Positions 33,566 to 43,854 of a DNA stretch of 64,000 bases are shown here, piece by piece (positions within the stretch are counted from its first letter, which is position 1; every line of letters starts with the position of its first letter). The notes beneath the pieces are model-generated. The model saw nothing but the letters and a program-made list of their open reading frames with translations, was not told the origin of the DNA and made no database searches. A program made the position numbers and the translations under genes. The DNA is from Candidatus Contendibacter sp. (lineage in GTDB: Bacteria; Pseudomonadota; Gammaproteobacteria; Competibacterales; Competibacteraceae), in assembly GCA_029624765.1 (NCBI GenBank), contig JARSSO010000028.1, positions 1 to 64,000 on the forward strand. Direction: 5' to 3'.

Positions 33566-35014
33566 ATGACCGACAGCACTCAAGCCCTGGAACGTCTCGC
33601 CGCCAGCGACTACAAGTACGGCTTCGTCACCGACATCGAACAGGATACCGTGCCGCCGGGGCTGAACGAGGATGTCATTCGGTTGATCTCGGCCAAGAAG
33701 CAGGAACCGGACTGGCTGCTGGAATGGCGGCTGCAAGCGTTCCACCACTGGCTGACCCAGACCGAGCCAACCTGGGCGCGGGTCCACTATCCGCCGGTTG
33801 ATTATCAGGCGATTTCCTACTACGCCGCGCCGAAGCAGAAGGGCGATGGCCCTAAGAGCCTGGACGAAATCGACCCGGAACTGCGCCGCACCTATGAAAA
33901 ACTCGGTATCCCACTGGCGGAGCAGGCCATCCTGGCCGGCGTCGCGGTGGACGCCGTGTTCGACTCGGTATCGGTGGCGACCAGCTACAAGGGCAAGCTG
34001 GCGGAAAAGGGCATCATCTTCTGCTCCTTTTCCGAAGCGGTGCGCGAGCATCCCGAACTGGTGCGCCAATATCTGGGCACGGTGGTTCCTTACCGCGACA
34101 ACTACTACGCGACGCTCAACTCAGCGGTGTTCTCCGACGGCTCCTTCGTCTACATCCCGCCGGGCGTGCGCTGCCCAATGGAGCTGTCCACCTACTTTCG
34201 CATCAACGCCAGCAATACCGGGCAGTTCGAGCGGACGCTGATCGTCGCGGACGAAGGCGCCTATGTGTCGTATCTCGAAGGCTGCACCGCCCCACAGCGC
34301 GACGAAAATCAACTTCATGCGGCGGTCGTTGAGTTGATCGCGCTGGACAACGCCACGATCAAATACTCGACGGTACAGAACTGGTATCCGGGAGACGCCG
34401 AGGGCAAGGGCGGCATTTACAACTTCGTGACCAAGCGCGGGTTGTGCAAGGGCCGCGACTCCAAGATTTCCTGGACCCAGGTCGAAACCGGCTCGGCCAT
34501 TACCTGGAAGTATCCGAGTTGCGTGCTGCGTGGCGAGAATTCGGTGGGCGAGTTTTATTCGGTCGCCCTGACCCGCGATTGGCAACAGGCCGACACCGGC
34601 ACCAAGATGATTCACATCGGCAAGAACACCCGCAGCACCATCGTTTCCAAGGGTATTTCCGCTGGCCACGGCCAGAACGCCTACCGGGGACTGGTGAAAA
34701 TCCTGCCGACCGCCGAAAACGCCCGCAATCATTCGCAATGCGACTCGCTGCTGATGGGTGACCGCTGCGGCGCGCACACCTTCCCCTACATCGATGTGCA
34801 GAATCCCAGCGCCCAGGTCGAGCACGAGGCCAGCACCTCCAAGATCAGCGAGGATCAGCTTTTCTACTGCCGGCAGCGAGGCATCAGCACCGAGGATGCG
34901 GTCAGCCTCATCGTCAACGGCTTTTGCAAGGAAGTGTTCAAGGAATTGCCGATGGAATTCGCCGTCGAGGCGCAGAAGCTGATCGAGCTGAAGTTGGAAG
35001 GCAGCGTGGGATAA
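33566..35014 (+). CDS. sufB: Fe-S cluster scaffold SufB
   Basis: A 482-residue Suf[24 protein letters not shown] start, [45 protein letters not shown], the beta-helix core, and [22 protein letters not shown] with the C-terminal [11 protein letters not shown]. It builds the nascent cluster in the SufBC2D complex. ATG 33566 ([11 protein letters not shown]) is the conserved start. The next gene should be sufC, but an AT-rich ORF intervenes. Confidence 0.97.
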   Translation: MTDSTQALERLAASDYKYGFVTDIEQDTVPPGLNEDVIRLISAKKQEPDWLLEWRLQAFHHWLTQTEPTWARVHYPPVDYQAISYYAAPKQKGDGPKSLDEIDPELRRTYEKLGIPLAEQAILAGVAVDAVFDSVSVATSYKGKLAEKGIIFCSFSEAVREHPELVRQYLGTVVPYRDNYYATLNSAVFSDGSFVYIPPGVRCPMELSTYFRINASNTGQFERTLIVADEGAYVSYLEGCTAPQRDENQLHAAVVELIALDNATIKYSTVQNWYPGDAEGKGGIYNFVTKRGLCKGRDSKISWTQVETGSAITWKYPSCVLRGENSVGEFYSVALTRDWQQADTGTKMIHIGKNTRSTIVSKGISAGHGQNAYRGLVKILPTAENARNHSQCDSLLMGDRCGAHTFPYIDVQNPSAQVEHEASTSKISEDQLFYCRQRGISTEDAVSLIVNGFCKEVFKELPMEFAVEAQKLIELKLEGSVG

Positions 35015-35057
35015 TTAAAAGTTAGACTTCTCAGAAACAGATGATGGAGAGAGAACG

Positions 35058-35510
35058 ATGGCATCAAATGTGATTTCTTTAGAACAAGTGCTCAGTCACT
35101 TAGAGAATAGGATACCCAATACATCAAATTGTAAAAAACAACTAATTGATCTAGTAAGGTGGATCATTTCTTGGAATCCAGATCGCTTATTAAACAATCA
35201 AGTTTTTAGTTTTATCCGAGAAGATGTAAATATTGCCTTTGCCTTAGATCGAGATAGTAATCAATTGAAAACAAGGAAACCTAATTTTTTTGTGATTAAA
35301 CTACCTCGCACTGATCGAGAATTTAAAGATATTCACGCTGATTTTGACTTAACAGAGTCTGGATACCCCCTGTTATCACAATACTTAATTCAAAGACCAA
35401 GCAATCCCCCCCGTTGGGTTAGTTTATGTGGGCATATTTCAGAGATGAGCTTCGCTAATTTTCAGAAATTGTTTCTGATTGCTTACGAAAGGAAAGGTGG
35501 AATTATCTAA
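35058..35510 (+). CDS. AT-rich hypothetical protein inserted in the SUF operon
   Basis: A 150-residue protein of unknown family: MASNVISLEQVLSHLENRIP..., with a central RTDREFKDIHADFDL and C-terminal SEMSFANFQKLFLIAYERKGG. No motif is recognised. G+C across 35015-35580 is about 35-40%, against above 60% in sufB and sufC, and codon use is strikingly different. This marks recent acquisition. It has a GGAGAGA site nine bases before the ATG and runs in the same direction as the operon, so read-through is likely. Function cannot be assigned; cargo of a mobile or phage-like origin is possible. Confidence 0.75.
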   Translation: MASNVISLEQVLSHLENRIPNTSNCKKQLIDLVRWIISWNPDRLLNNQVFSFIREDVNIAFALDRDSNQLKTRKPNFFVIKLPRTDREFKDIHADFDLTESGYPLLSQYLIQRPSNPPRWVSLCGHISEMSFANFQKLFLIAYERKGGII

Positions 35511-35606
35511 AAAATTGGTTTAGCTGGCTGACTTAGCGCCGCCGCGCTTGTGAGTCGGCTGAATCCTAGAGATCACAGGCTATTGGCTTACAGGAACTCA
35601 CCCACC

Positions 35607-36377
35607 ATGCTGGAAATCCGCAATCTGCACGTCACGGTCGAGGATCGGGAGATTCTCAAGGGTATCGACTTGACTATCCACCCCGGCGAGACGCACGCCA
35701 TCATGGGGCCAAACGGCTCCGGCAAAAGCACCTTGGCGAATGTGATCGCCGGGCGCGAGGGCTATACCGTTACCGAGGGCGAAATCCGCTTCGATGGCAA
35801 GAATCTGCTGGACATGGACCCGGAAACCCGCGCCTGCGAGGGGCTGTTTCTGGCCTTTCAATACCCGGTGGAAATTCCTGGCGTCGCCAATCTCTATTTC
35901 CTCAAGGCGGCGGTCAACGCCATCCGCAAGTATCGCGGCGAACCGCCAGTGGACGCGATGGACTTCTGGGACTTGGTCCACGAGCGCATGGAACTGGTGA
36001 AGATGGACGAGTCCATGCTGAAGCGCTCGGTCAACGAAGGCTTCTCCGGTGGCGAGAAGAAGCGCAACGAAGTCTTCCAAATGGCTGTCCTGCAACCGCG
36101 TTTCGCGGTGCTGGACGAAACCGACTCCGGGCTGGACATCGACGCCCTGAAAGTCGTCGCCGACGGCGTCAACGCCCTGCGCAGTCCGGAACGCGGTTTC
36201 CTGGTCATCACCCACTACCAGCGTCTGTTGGATTACATCGTTCCAGGTCAAGTACATGTGTTGGTCAACGGCAAGATCGCCCGTTCCGGCGGCAAGGAAC
36301 TGGCGCTGGAACTGGAGGAACAGGGTTACGCGCTGTACAACGAAGAGCCGGGCCGCGCGCGCCGGGCCGCCGCCTGA
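35607..36377 (+). CDS. sufC: Fe-S assembly ATPase SufC
   Basis: A 256-residue ABC-type ATPase. Walker A is GPNGSGKSTLANVIAG, the signature is EGFSGGEKKRNEVFQM, and Walker B is FAVLDETDSGLDIDALK. It energises SufBC2D during Fe-S assembly. The D-loop and H-switch (VITHYQRLLDYI) are intact. ATG 35607 is the conserved start (MLEIRNLHV). It sits 96 nt after the foreign ORF, where sufB normally runs into sufC. Confidence 0.97.
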   Translation: MLEIRNLHVTVEDREILKGIDLTIHPGETHAIMGPNGSGKSTLANVIAGREGYTVTEGEIRFDGKNLLDMDPETRACEGLFLAFQYPVEIPGVANLYFLKAAVNAIRKYRGEPPVDAMDFWDLVHERMELVKMDESMLKRSVNEGFSGGEKKRNEVFQMAVLQPRFAVLDETDSGLDIDALKVVADGVNALRSPERGFLVITHYQRLLDYIVPGQVHVLVNGKIARSGGKELALELEEQGYALYNEEPGRARRAAA

Positions 36378-36388
36378 GGCCATCCGTG

Positions 36389-37701
36389 ATGACTGCCGCC
36401 GCTCCGCTGTTCTCCGATCCCCGCCGCCAGCGATTTACTGAGTTCGTGGCCAACCGCCGCGAGCCGGACGCCATCATCCGCTTGCGCCGCGAGGCGTTCG
36501 ACCGTTTCGAGACGCTGGGCTGGCCCACTCGCCAGCAGGAAGCCTGGCGCTTGACCGATCTGAGCGCGTTGCAATCCATCACCTTCCAGCAACCGGCTGA
36601 CGCGCTGGTTGATGTTGAGACGCTGCCGACGCTGGATGGGCCAACGCACCGCCTGGTTTTCGTCAACGGCCGTTTTGCGCCGGGCCTGTCACGGTTGCCA
36701 GAGTTGCCGGATGGGGCACTGATCACCAGCCTCGGCCAAGCCGTTACGACTCATCCCGAACGGATCGAGCCATATCTGGACCGCCTGCCGGGGCTGGAAC
36801 AGCATCCATTCGCCGCGCTCAACACGGCATTCTGGGAAGATGGCGCATTCGTGCATCTGCCGCGCGGGACCGTGATCAAGGAACCCGTTCACCTGGTGTT
36901 TTACGCCGCTGGCGGCGATGCGAACGTTCATCCGCGCCTGCTGCTGATGCTGGAGGATGGCGCGCACGCCACCGTGGTGGTCGAATACCGGGGGCAGGGT
37001 CGCTACCTGAACGCGCCGCTCGCCGAACTGGCGCTGGGGTCGGGCGCGGCGCTGCATTACCACCAACTGCAAGAGGAATCGCCCCAAGCCTTCCATCTCG
37101 GCGCGGTCCAGGTTCGGCAGGGCCGCGACAGCGAAGCCAACCTGCATCTGGTTTCGGTGGGCGGCCAACTGGCCCGTGTCGATCTGGCCGTGCTGCTCGA
37201 TGGCGAGGGCACCCGGTGCGCGCTCAACGGCCTGACCCTGGCGCGCGAACAGCAATACGGCGACTATCACGTCCGGGTCGAGCACGCCCGGCCCCACGGA
37301 ACCAGCGAGCAACGGTTCAAAAGCGTGCTGGACGGCAAGGCGCGCTCGGTGTTCGACGGCATGATCCACGTCCGGCCGGGCGCCCAGAAGACCGACGCCC
37401 GCCAGACCAGCCGCAATCTGCTGCTGTCCAAACAAGCCCAGGCTCACTCCAATCCCCGGCTGGAAATCCTGGCCGACGACGTGAAATGCGGCCACGGCTC
37501 CAGCACCGGCTTTCTCGATCCCGACGCCGAGTTTTACCTGCGCGCCCGGGGCATTCCGGCGACTCAGGCTCGGGCGCTGCTGGTCCATGCCTTTGCCAAC
37601 GACCACCTGAATCAAATTCGCCTGACGCCGTTGCGCGAGCGCCTGGCCCGCCTGCTCGCCGCCCGTCTGGCGCTTGACCTCGTCGAGGGAGAATCCACGC
37701 C

Positions 37702-37705
<4 letters not shown>
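36389..37705 (+). CDS. sufD: Fe-S assembly protein SufD
   Basis: A 438-residue SufD. It has a helical N-terminus, the beta-helix core with HLVFYAAGGDANVHPRLLLMLEDGA, and the C-terminal FDGMIHVRPGAQKTDARQTSRNLLLSK with CGHGSSTGFLDPDAEFYLRARG. It is the SufB partner in SufBC2D and aids iron acquisition. A GTG lies three bases before the ATG. It overlaps the sufS start by 4 nt. Confidence 0.95.
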
Positions 37706-38969
<1,264 letters not shown>

Positions 38970-38970
<1 letters not shown>

Positions 38971-39413
38971 TGAGCGACCTGCGCGATCTTTATCAGGAAG
39001 TCATCCTGGACCATAACAAGCGGCCCCGCAATTTTCGCATCCTCCCGCAATCGACCCACAAGGCCGACGGGATCAATCCGTTGTGCGGCGACCGGATCAG
39101 CGTGTATCTGGACGTCGAGGATGGCGTGATCAAGGATATTGCCTTTCAAGGGGCAGGCTGCGCCATCTCCAGCGCCTCGGCCTCGCTGATGACCGAGGCG
39201 CTCAAGGGCAAACCGGTCGCCGAGGTTGAGCATTTGTTCGAGGCATTCCACAACGTGGTCACCACCGACTGCGAATGCCCGCGCGGACTGGGCAAGCTCA
39301 GCGTCCTGGCCGGAGTGCGCGACTATCCCAGCCGGGTCAAGTGCGCGACCCTGGCCTGGCACGCGGTGCGCGCCGCGCTGGAACGCCATACCGAACCGGT
39401 GGCCACCGAATGA
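38970..39413 (+). CDS. sufU: SufU-type sulfur-transfer/scaffold protein
   Basis: A 147-residue IscU-fold protein: SDLRDLYQEVILDHNKRPRNF, metal-binding cysteines in NPLCGD, GAGCAISSASASLM and RVKCATLAWHAV. The insertion between the second and third cysteines (VTTDCECPRGLGKLSVLAGVRDYP) is SufU-like. SufU binds zinc and accepts persulfide sulfur from SufS. It takes the place of SufE, which is absent here. It overlaps the sufS stop. Confidence 0.93.
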
Positions 39414-39438
39414 ACCGCATCCGTCGAGAAACCCGACC

Positions 39439-39774
39439 ATGACCACTCCCGCCAACTTGCCTGATGCCGACGAGATGGAAAGCCGGGTGATCGAGGCGCT
39501 GAAGACCGTCTACGATCCGGAAATTCCGGTCGACATCTACGAACTGGGGTTGATCTACGGCCTGGACGTCGATCCGCTCGGCAACCATGCGGATATCCGG
39601 ATGACATTGACCGCGCCCGGCTGTCCGGTGGCCGGCTCAATGCCGGAATGGGTCGAAAACGCCGTTCGCCACGGCGCGGGGGTCGAATCGGTCAACGTCG
39701 AACTGGTGTGGGACCCGCCCTGGACGCCGGAGCGAATGTCCATGCGAGCCAAGCTGGAACTGAATATGTTTTGA
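39439..39774 (+). CDS. sufT: SufT/DUF59 Fe-S assembly protein
   Basis: A 111-residue MIP18/DUF59 protein: MESRVIEALKTVYDPEIPVDIYELGLIYGLDV, TLTAPGCPVAGSMPEWVENAV with the conserved cysteine, and VELVWDPPWTPERMSMRAKLEL. It assists Fe-S protein maturation in the SUF pathway. It follows sufU by 25 nt and closes the operon. Confidence 0.9.
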   Translation: MTTPANLPDADEMESRVIEALKTVYDPEIPVDIYELGLIYGLDVDPLGNHADIRMTLTAPGCPVAGSMPEWVENAVRHGAGVESVNVELVWDPPWTPERMSMRAKLELNMF

Positions 39775-39861
39775 GGCCGGGAACCTGTGTCGGCGTTTCC
39801 ACGCCGTGTCGGTATCGACGGCGCGACATCGTCGGCTTCAGTCTGATTTCAAGGTGACGCC

Positions 39862-40116
39862 GTGGAAAATTACATTCCTGTTTTCGAATCAAAAGTCAAA
39901 AAGCTTTACGACAAGGTTGTCGAAGAGCTTTCCGTTCCAAAAAAAGAAAGAAATAAAAAACGCCTCAAAAAGATGCTCAAGGAAATCAAAGGCATCAAAA
40001 AAACCATTCGATCCGCAAAGAAGATAAAAACCTGTCCTCACTGTGGTCATCCGCTCTGGGATGGAGAGTCCTTGCCCTACACGGATCCCGATTCATTGCA
40101 TCCCCAGAATGGCTGA
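39862..40116 (+). CDS. small lysine-rich protein with a zinc-type CPHCGH motif
   Basis: An 84-residue protein of unknown function. The N-terminal 60 residues are highly basic and helical (KKERNKKRLKKMLKEIKGIKK) and could be a coiled coil or nucleic-acid-binding. The C-terminal CPHCGHPLWDGE is a single zinc-knuckle half, so a dimer or an incomplete finger is possible. G+C is near 47%, lower than its neighbours. The start is GTG at 39862. It stands between SUF and the convergent transporter; transfer from elsewhere is plausible. Confidence 0.55.
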   Translation: MENYIPVFESKVKKLYDKVVEELSVPKKERNKKRLKKMLKEIKGIKKTIRSAKKIKTCPHCGHPLWDGESLPYTDPDSLHPQNG

Positions 40117-40152
40117 ATCGTATCCAAAATCCCGATTTTTCCTGGACACTCC

Positions 40153-41046
40153 TTATGGTGTCCGTTTGACCACGAGATAAACGCCCCCCACCGCCAGCGC
40201 CATGCCCACGATGGCAAGGGGCGGGAGCGTCTCGCCGAACACGAACCAGGCGATCAGCGCGGTACTCAAGGGGACCAGATAAAACAGGCTGGCGACGTTC
40301 ACCGCGCTGCCGCCATGGATAAGCAGGTTCAACAGGCTGATCGCGCCGATGGACAGAACCAGCACCAACCAGCCGAGCGCGAATACGAACTGAGCGGTCC
40401 AGGTGATCTGGAATTCCGTAAACAAAGCGATCGACAGGGCGGTGACGACGGCGCTGGGGATGAATTGAATGACCGAGCCGGTGCGCAGGTCGAACCCGGC
40501 GCAAAATCGTTTTTGATAAAGCGTTCCGATGGTGATTCCCAGCAGCGCCACCAGGGCCGGTATCAACATCGACCCCAGTTCGGCCCCGCTCCCGAACTTG
40601 CCGGAAACCACCAGCGCCACTCCCAGGAAACCCAGCACCAGGCCGCTCCACTGACGCGCCTTCACTCGCTCTCCAAGCAACCAACCAGCCCCGGCGGCGG
40701 TCAACAATGGTTGCATGCCGACCACCAGCGCGGCGATGCCGGCGGGCAAGCCATGCTTGATCGACACAAATACGCCTCCCAGGTAAATGGCGTGAATCAG
40801 TACTCCGGAAACGCCGATATGCAACCATTGACGCGGCTCCCTGGGCCATGGCGCGTGGCTCGACCAGGCAATCACCGTCATCAATGTGATGACGCAAAGA
40901 TATCTTACCAACAGAAACGACAAGGGTTCGGCGTACGGCAGACCGAACCGGGCGCCGATAAAACCGGTGCTCCATAAAAAGACGAACAGGAACGGATAGA
41001 TGCGCTTTACCGAGGACCTTCGCTTTTTATCCATTGTCTTGTCCAT
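40153..41046 (-). CDS. EamA/DMT-family transporter
   Basis: A 297-residue drug/metabolite transporter with ten membrane helices as two EamA repeats: FVFLWSTGFIGARFGLPYAEPLSFLLVRY, GVSGVLIHAIYLGGVFVSIKHGLPAGIAALVVGMQP (in part) and LFYLVPLSTALIAWFVFGETLPPLAIVG. The WSTGFIGAR start is typical of the RhaT/YedA branch. It probably exports small metabolites; substrate is unknown. I use ATG 41046 (MDKTMDKKRR), where basic residues precede the first helix. Confidence 0.88.
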   Translation of the reverse strand: MDKTMDKKRRSSVKRIYPFLFVFLWSTGFIGARFGLPYAEPLSFLLVRYLCVITLMTVIAWSSHAPWPREPRQWLHIGVSGVLIHAIYLGGVFVSIKHGLPAGIAALVVGMQPLLTAAGAGWLLGERVKARQWSGLVLGFLGVALVVSGKFGSGAELGSMLIPALVALLGITIGTLYQKRFCAGFDLRTGSVIQFIPSAVVTALSIALFTEFQITWTAQFVFALGWLVLVLSIGAISLLNLLIHGGSAVNVASLFYLVPLSTALIAWFVFGETLPPLAIVGMALAVGGVYLVVKRTP

Positions 41047-41245
41047 GGTTGAAACGGTCTTTTCCACGCCAGCCGCGGTTTGATCCGGTCGCGAAGGATG
41101 GCGAAAATGCCTCCTCAATACAACTTTGGCGCGGGATTCCGCTATCCTACCCAAGATGATTCAAAAAGCTTTTAACACCGCATGGATCGATTGACTGACG
41201 AACGATGACCGTGGCGCGCTAGCCCGAAGGTTTCGACAACTTCTT

Positions 41246-43273
41246 ATGAACACCCAGAATCCCGCTCTCCCGCTCCAAAAAAAATTTTCGTTCCGCCACT
41301 GGCGGATTTCGAACAAACTGCTGGTTGTTCTGTTGCTGGTCTCGCTGGTCCCGCTTCTGGCGGCCATCGGAATCGTCGTGCGCACCAGCACCGACGCGCT
41401 GACCGACGAGACGCAAGCCAATATCTCGCTGCTTGGCCACAGTGTCGCATTGCGCTTTTCGAATTTGCTGCTGGACAATCACAATCTGCTGCAAGTCGCC
41501 GCCAACAATCCGGCCATCGCCGCCTATTTGCGGGCGCCAACCCCCGCCCAACCCATCCCTCCCGAACCGGTGAACGCCGCGCTGACCAACCTGCAACAGA
41601 CGAACCCGGCGATCGACGTGGTCGGCATTTACAACCCGGAAGGCACGGTGATGGCGCATACCGACCGTGAACTGCTCGGCAAGAATTTGAGTAGCCGCGA
41701 TTTCATCGGAATGGCGCTGCGGGGTCAACCCTTCGTTTCCGGCATACGACGCGACCTGGTCAACGATCGGCTGGGCATCAACTTCTCGGTGCCCATCCGC
41801 GACAAGGGCGCGATCATCGGGGCAATGGCCACCCACCTCGACGGCAAATTGTTCACCGACATGTTCGCTCAGACGCTGCATGCCTCGTCCGATCGGAACG
41901 CGGCCAGGGTCATGACCCTGTATCTGGTCGATCCGAACGGTATCGTCATGAGCCAGTCTCGGGAAGGCGGCTTGCTTTATCGCAGCCTGGGGACGCTTTC
42001 GCCCGAAGCAGCGCGGCGCGTGGCGGAAGCAAAACCGCTGGGTGGCGCCTGCCCCGAATCCCAGGCGCAGTGTCCGCCCAAAGACCGAATCGCCCACCAG
42101 CCGGAATCGTTGCCGGCGCTGCAACTCCTGGGCGACCGGGTGCGGGCGGCGTTTACCGCCGGGCGGGGGGGCAGCGTGCGGTTCTGCCGCCCAGCCAACC
42201 TCGCCGCCGCCGCACCCCCCAACGGTCATGAATGCGACGGTGCTTGGCATGTCGCCGCCTACGCGCCCGTGTCGCCGGTGGCGAGCGCGGACGGTGGATC
42301 AACCCAGCCGTTCATGGTGGTCGTGGACCTCCCGGAACAGGCTTTCCTGGACGCCGTGGACCAACAGCGGCTCTTCGGTTTCGGCATCGCGGCGTTCATG
42401 GCGCTCCTGGCCATTGCCATTTCCCTGTTGCTGGCCCGGGTGATCGCCAAGCCCATCAACCGCCTGGCCACCACGGCGGGCGAGATCGAACAGGACAAGC
42501 CCTTTCGGCAACAAATGGTCGCCGAGGTCACGACGCTTGGCGACGAGATTGGCCATCTGGCGCGCATTTTCAGCAAGATGGTGCTGGCGCTCCAGGCGCG
42601 CATGGCCGAGCTGCGCACGATCTACCAGATCGGCCGTTCCATCAGCTCCAGTATTGATCTGGACGAAACCTTGAATTACGTTGCCCACTCTATCCGCGAG
42701 GTGGTTCCGTATGACGCCATCGAGCTTTCCCTGCTGGACGAGCCTCGGCGGCGGATGGTGGTTCATCTGGCCCTGGGAGGCGACCCGGTCGGGAACATTC
42801 AGCGTTCCTACGCCGGGGATCAAGGACTGGTGGGGCGCCTGCTCGCCAGCGGCGAGGGTATTCTAGTCTCCGACCTGGACACCGCGCCCGAAGCCCGGAA
42901 CCAGCCCGCGCGTACCTGGACCGCTCTCGCGCCAAGGTCCTATTTGGGTGTGCCGCTTCAAGTCAAGGGGAAAACTATCGGCGCCCTCGAACTGGTCGGC
43001 AAACAACCCAACGAATTTGACCCTGACAAGTTGCGCCTGCTGGAAAGCATTGCCATGCAGGCCGCCATCGTCATCCAAAACGCGCACGAAGTGCGCACTC
43101 GCGAGAATCAACTCAAGCAGAAGATCCAGGAATTGAACATCGAGATCGACGAAATCAAGCGCGCCAAACAGGTTGGCGAAATCGTGGAATCGGATTATTT
43201 CAAGCGGCTGCGCGCGCGGGCTGGTCAATTGCGCGCCGGCCGGTCCAAACAGGAGCCGTCTTCCGATGCCTGA
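41246..43273 (+). CDS. membrane receptor: dCACHE-like sensor, HAMP and GAF
   Basis: A 675-residue protein. TM1 (about residues 26-46) and TM2 (about 382-402) flank a periplasmic sensor (VVGIYNPEGTVMAHTDRELLGKNLSSRDF and NGIVMSQSR are PAS/CACHE-type). A HAMP domain (ARVIAKPINRLATTAGEIEQD) follows, then a GAF domain (IYQIGRSISSSIDLDETLNYV...LGVPLQVKGKTIGALELV) and a coiled-coil tail (to QELNIEIDEIKRAKQVGEI). No kinase, cyclase or phosphatase is present, so output must come from partners. It overlaps the ProX-type gene and converges on the SpoIIE operon. A role in the partner-switching system is inferred from position. Confidence 0.78.
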   Translation: MNTQNPALPLQKKFSFRHWRISNKLLVVLLLVSLVPLLAAIGIVVRTSTDALTDETQANISLLGHSVALRFSNLLLDNHNLLQVAANNPAIAAYLRAPTPAQPIPPEPVNAALTNLQQTNPAIDVVGIYNPEGTVMAHTDRELLGKNLSSRDFIGMALRGQPFVSGIRRDLVNDRLGINFSVPIRDKGAIIGAMATHLDGKLFTDMFAQTLHASSDRNAARVMTLYLVDPNGIVMSQSREGGLLYRSLGTLSPEAARRVAEAKPLGGACPESQAQCPPKDRIAHQPESLPALQLLGDRVRAAFTAGRGGSVRFCRPANLAAAAPPNGHECDGAWHVAAYAPVSPVASADGGSTQPFMVVVDLPEQAFLDAVDQQRLFGFGIAAFMALLAIAISLLLARVIAKPINRLATTAGEIEQDKPFRQQMVAEVTTLGDEIGHLARIFSKMVLALQARMAELRTIYQIGRSISSSIDLDETLNYVAHSIREVVPYDAIELSLLDEPRRRMVVHLALGGDPVGNIQRSYAGDQGLVGRLLASGEGILVSDLDTAPEARNQPARTWTALAPRSYLGVPLQVKGKTIGALELVGKQPNEFDPDKLRLLESIAMQAAIVIQNAHEVRTRENQLKQKIQELNIEIDEIKRAKQVGEIVESDYFKRLRARAGQLRAGRSKQEPSSDA

Positions 43274-43853
43274 ATCCATCGGCCCATCGGAGATCCAATC
43301 TCCTTTCTCCGGCTCGGCGTCGAGCGCGCCATGCGAGAAGGCCATGCGTGTCGACAACCAGCAATTGATGCGCGTGCTCGACGAATTGGGCATCGCGACC
43401 ACCACCGTGGAGCATCCGCCGCTGCGCACCATCGAGGACAGCCGGCGCCTGCGCGGCAACCTGAAAGGCGCGCATGTCAAGAACCTGTTTCTCAAGGATA
43501 AAAAAGGTGGCTATTGGTTGCTGGCGGCGCTGGAGCACACCTTGATCGACCTGCGGGTCGCGGCCGCTCTGTTGCAAGCGCCGCGGTTCTCGTTCGCCAG
43601 CGAGGAAGATCTGGACCGGATTCTCGGCATTGCTCCCGGAGCGGTCTCCCCGTTCGCGGCCATCAACGATGCCGATGGTCAGGTCCGGATCGTCCTGGAC
43701 CAGCGCGTGCGCGAGGCCGATCTTCTCAACTGCCACCCCCTCCGCAACGACCGCACCACCACCATCGCCACGAACGATTTGTTGCGATTTCTCGAAGCGG
43801 TCGGGCACCCGCCGCGCATTGTCGATCTCCCTGAAACGGTTCGGAGCGGGTGA
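43266..43853 (+). CDS. ProX/YbaK-type aminoacyl-tRNA deacylase
   Basis: A protein of about 195 residues, YbaK/ProRS-associated domain. Blocks: MRVLDELGIATTTVEHPPLRTIEDSRRLRG, AHVKNLFLKDKKGGYWLLAALEH, the catalytic-type lysine in KNLFLKDKK, and ATNDLLRFLEAVGHPPRIVDLP. Such enzymes deacylate mischarged tRNA-Pro (Ala-tRNA-Pro). ATG 43266 (AGGAG box) overlaps the receptor stop; ATG 43344 is an alternative and fits homology. Co-translated with the receptor. Confidence 0.85.
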   Translation: MPESIGPSEIQSPFSGSASSAPCEKAMRVDNQQLMRVLDELGIATTTVEHPPLRTIEDSRRLRGNLKGAHVKNLFLKDKKGGYWLLAALEHTLIDLRVAAALLQAPRFSFASEEDLDRILGIAPGAVSPFAAINDADGQVRIVLDQRVREADLLNCHPLRNDRTTTIATNDLLRFLEAVGHPPRIVDLPETVRSG

Positions 43854-43854
43854 T

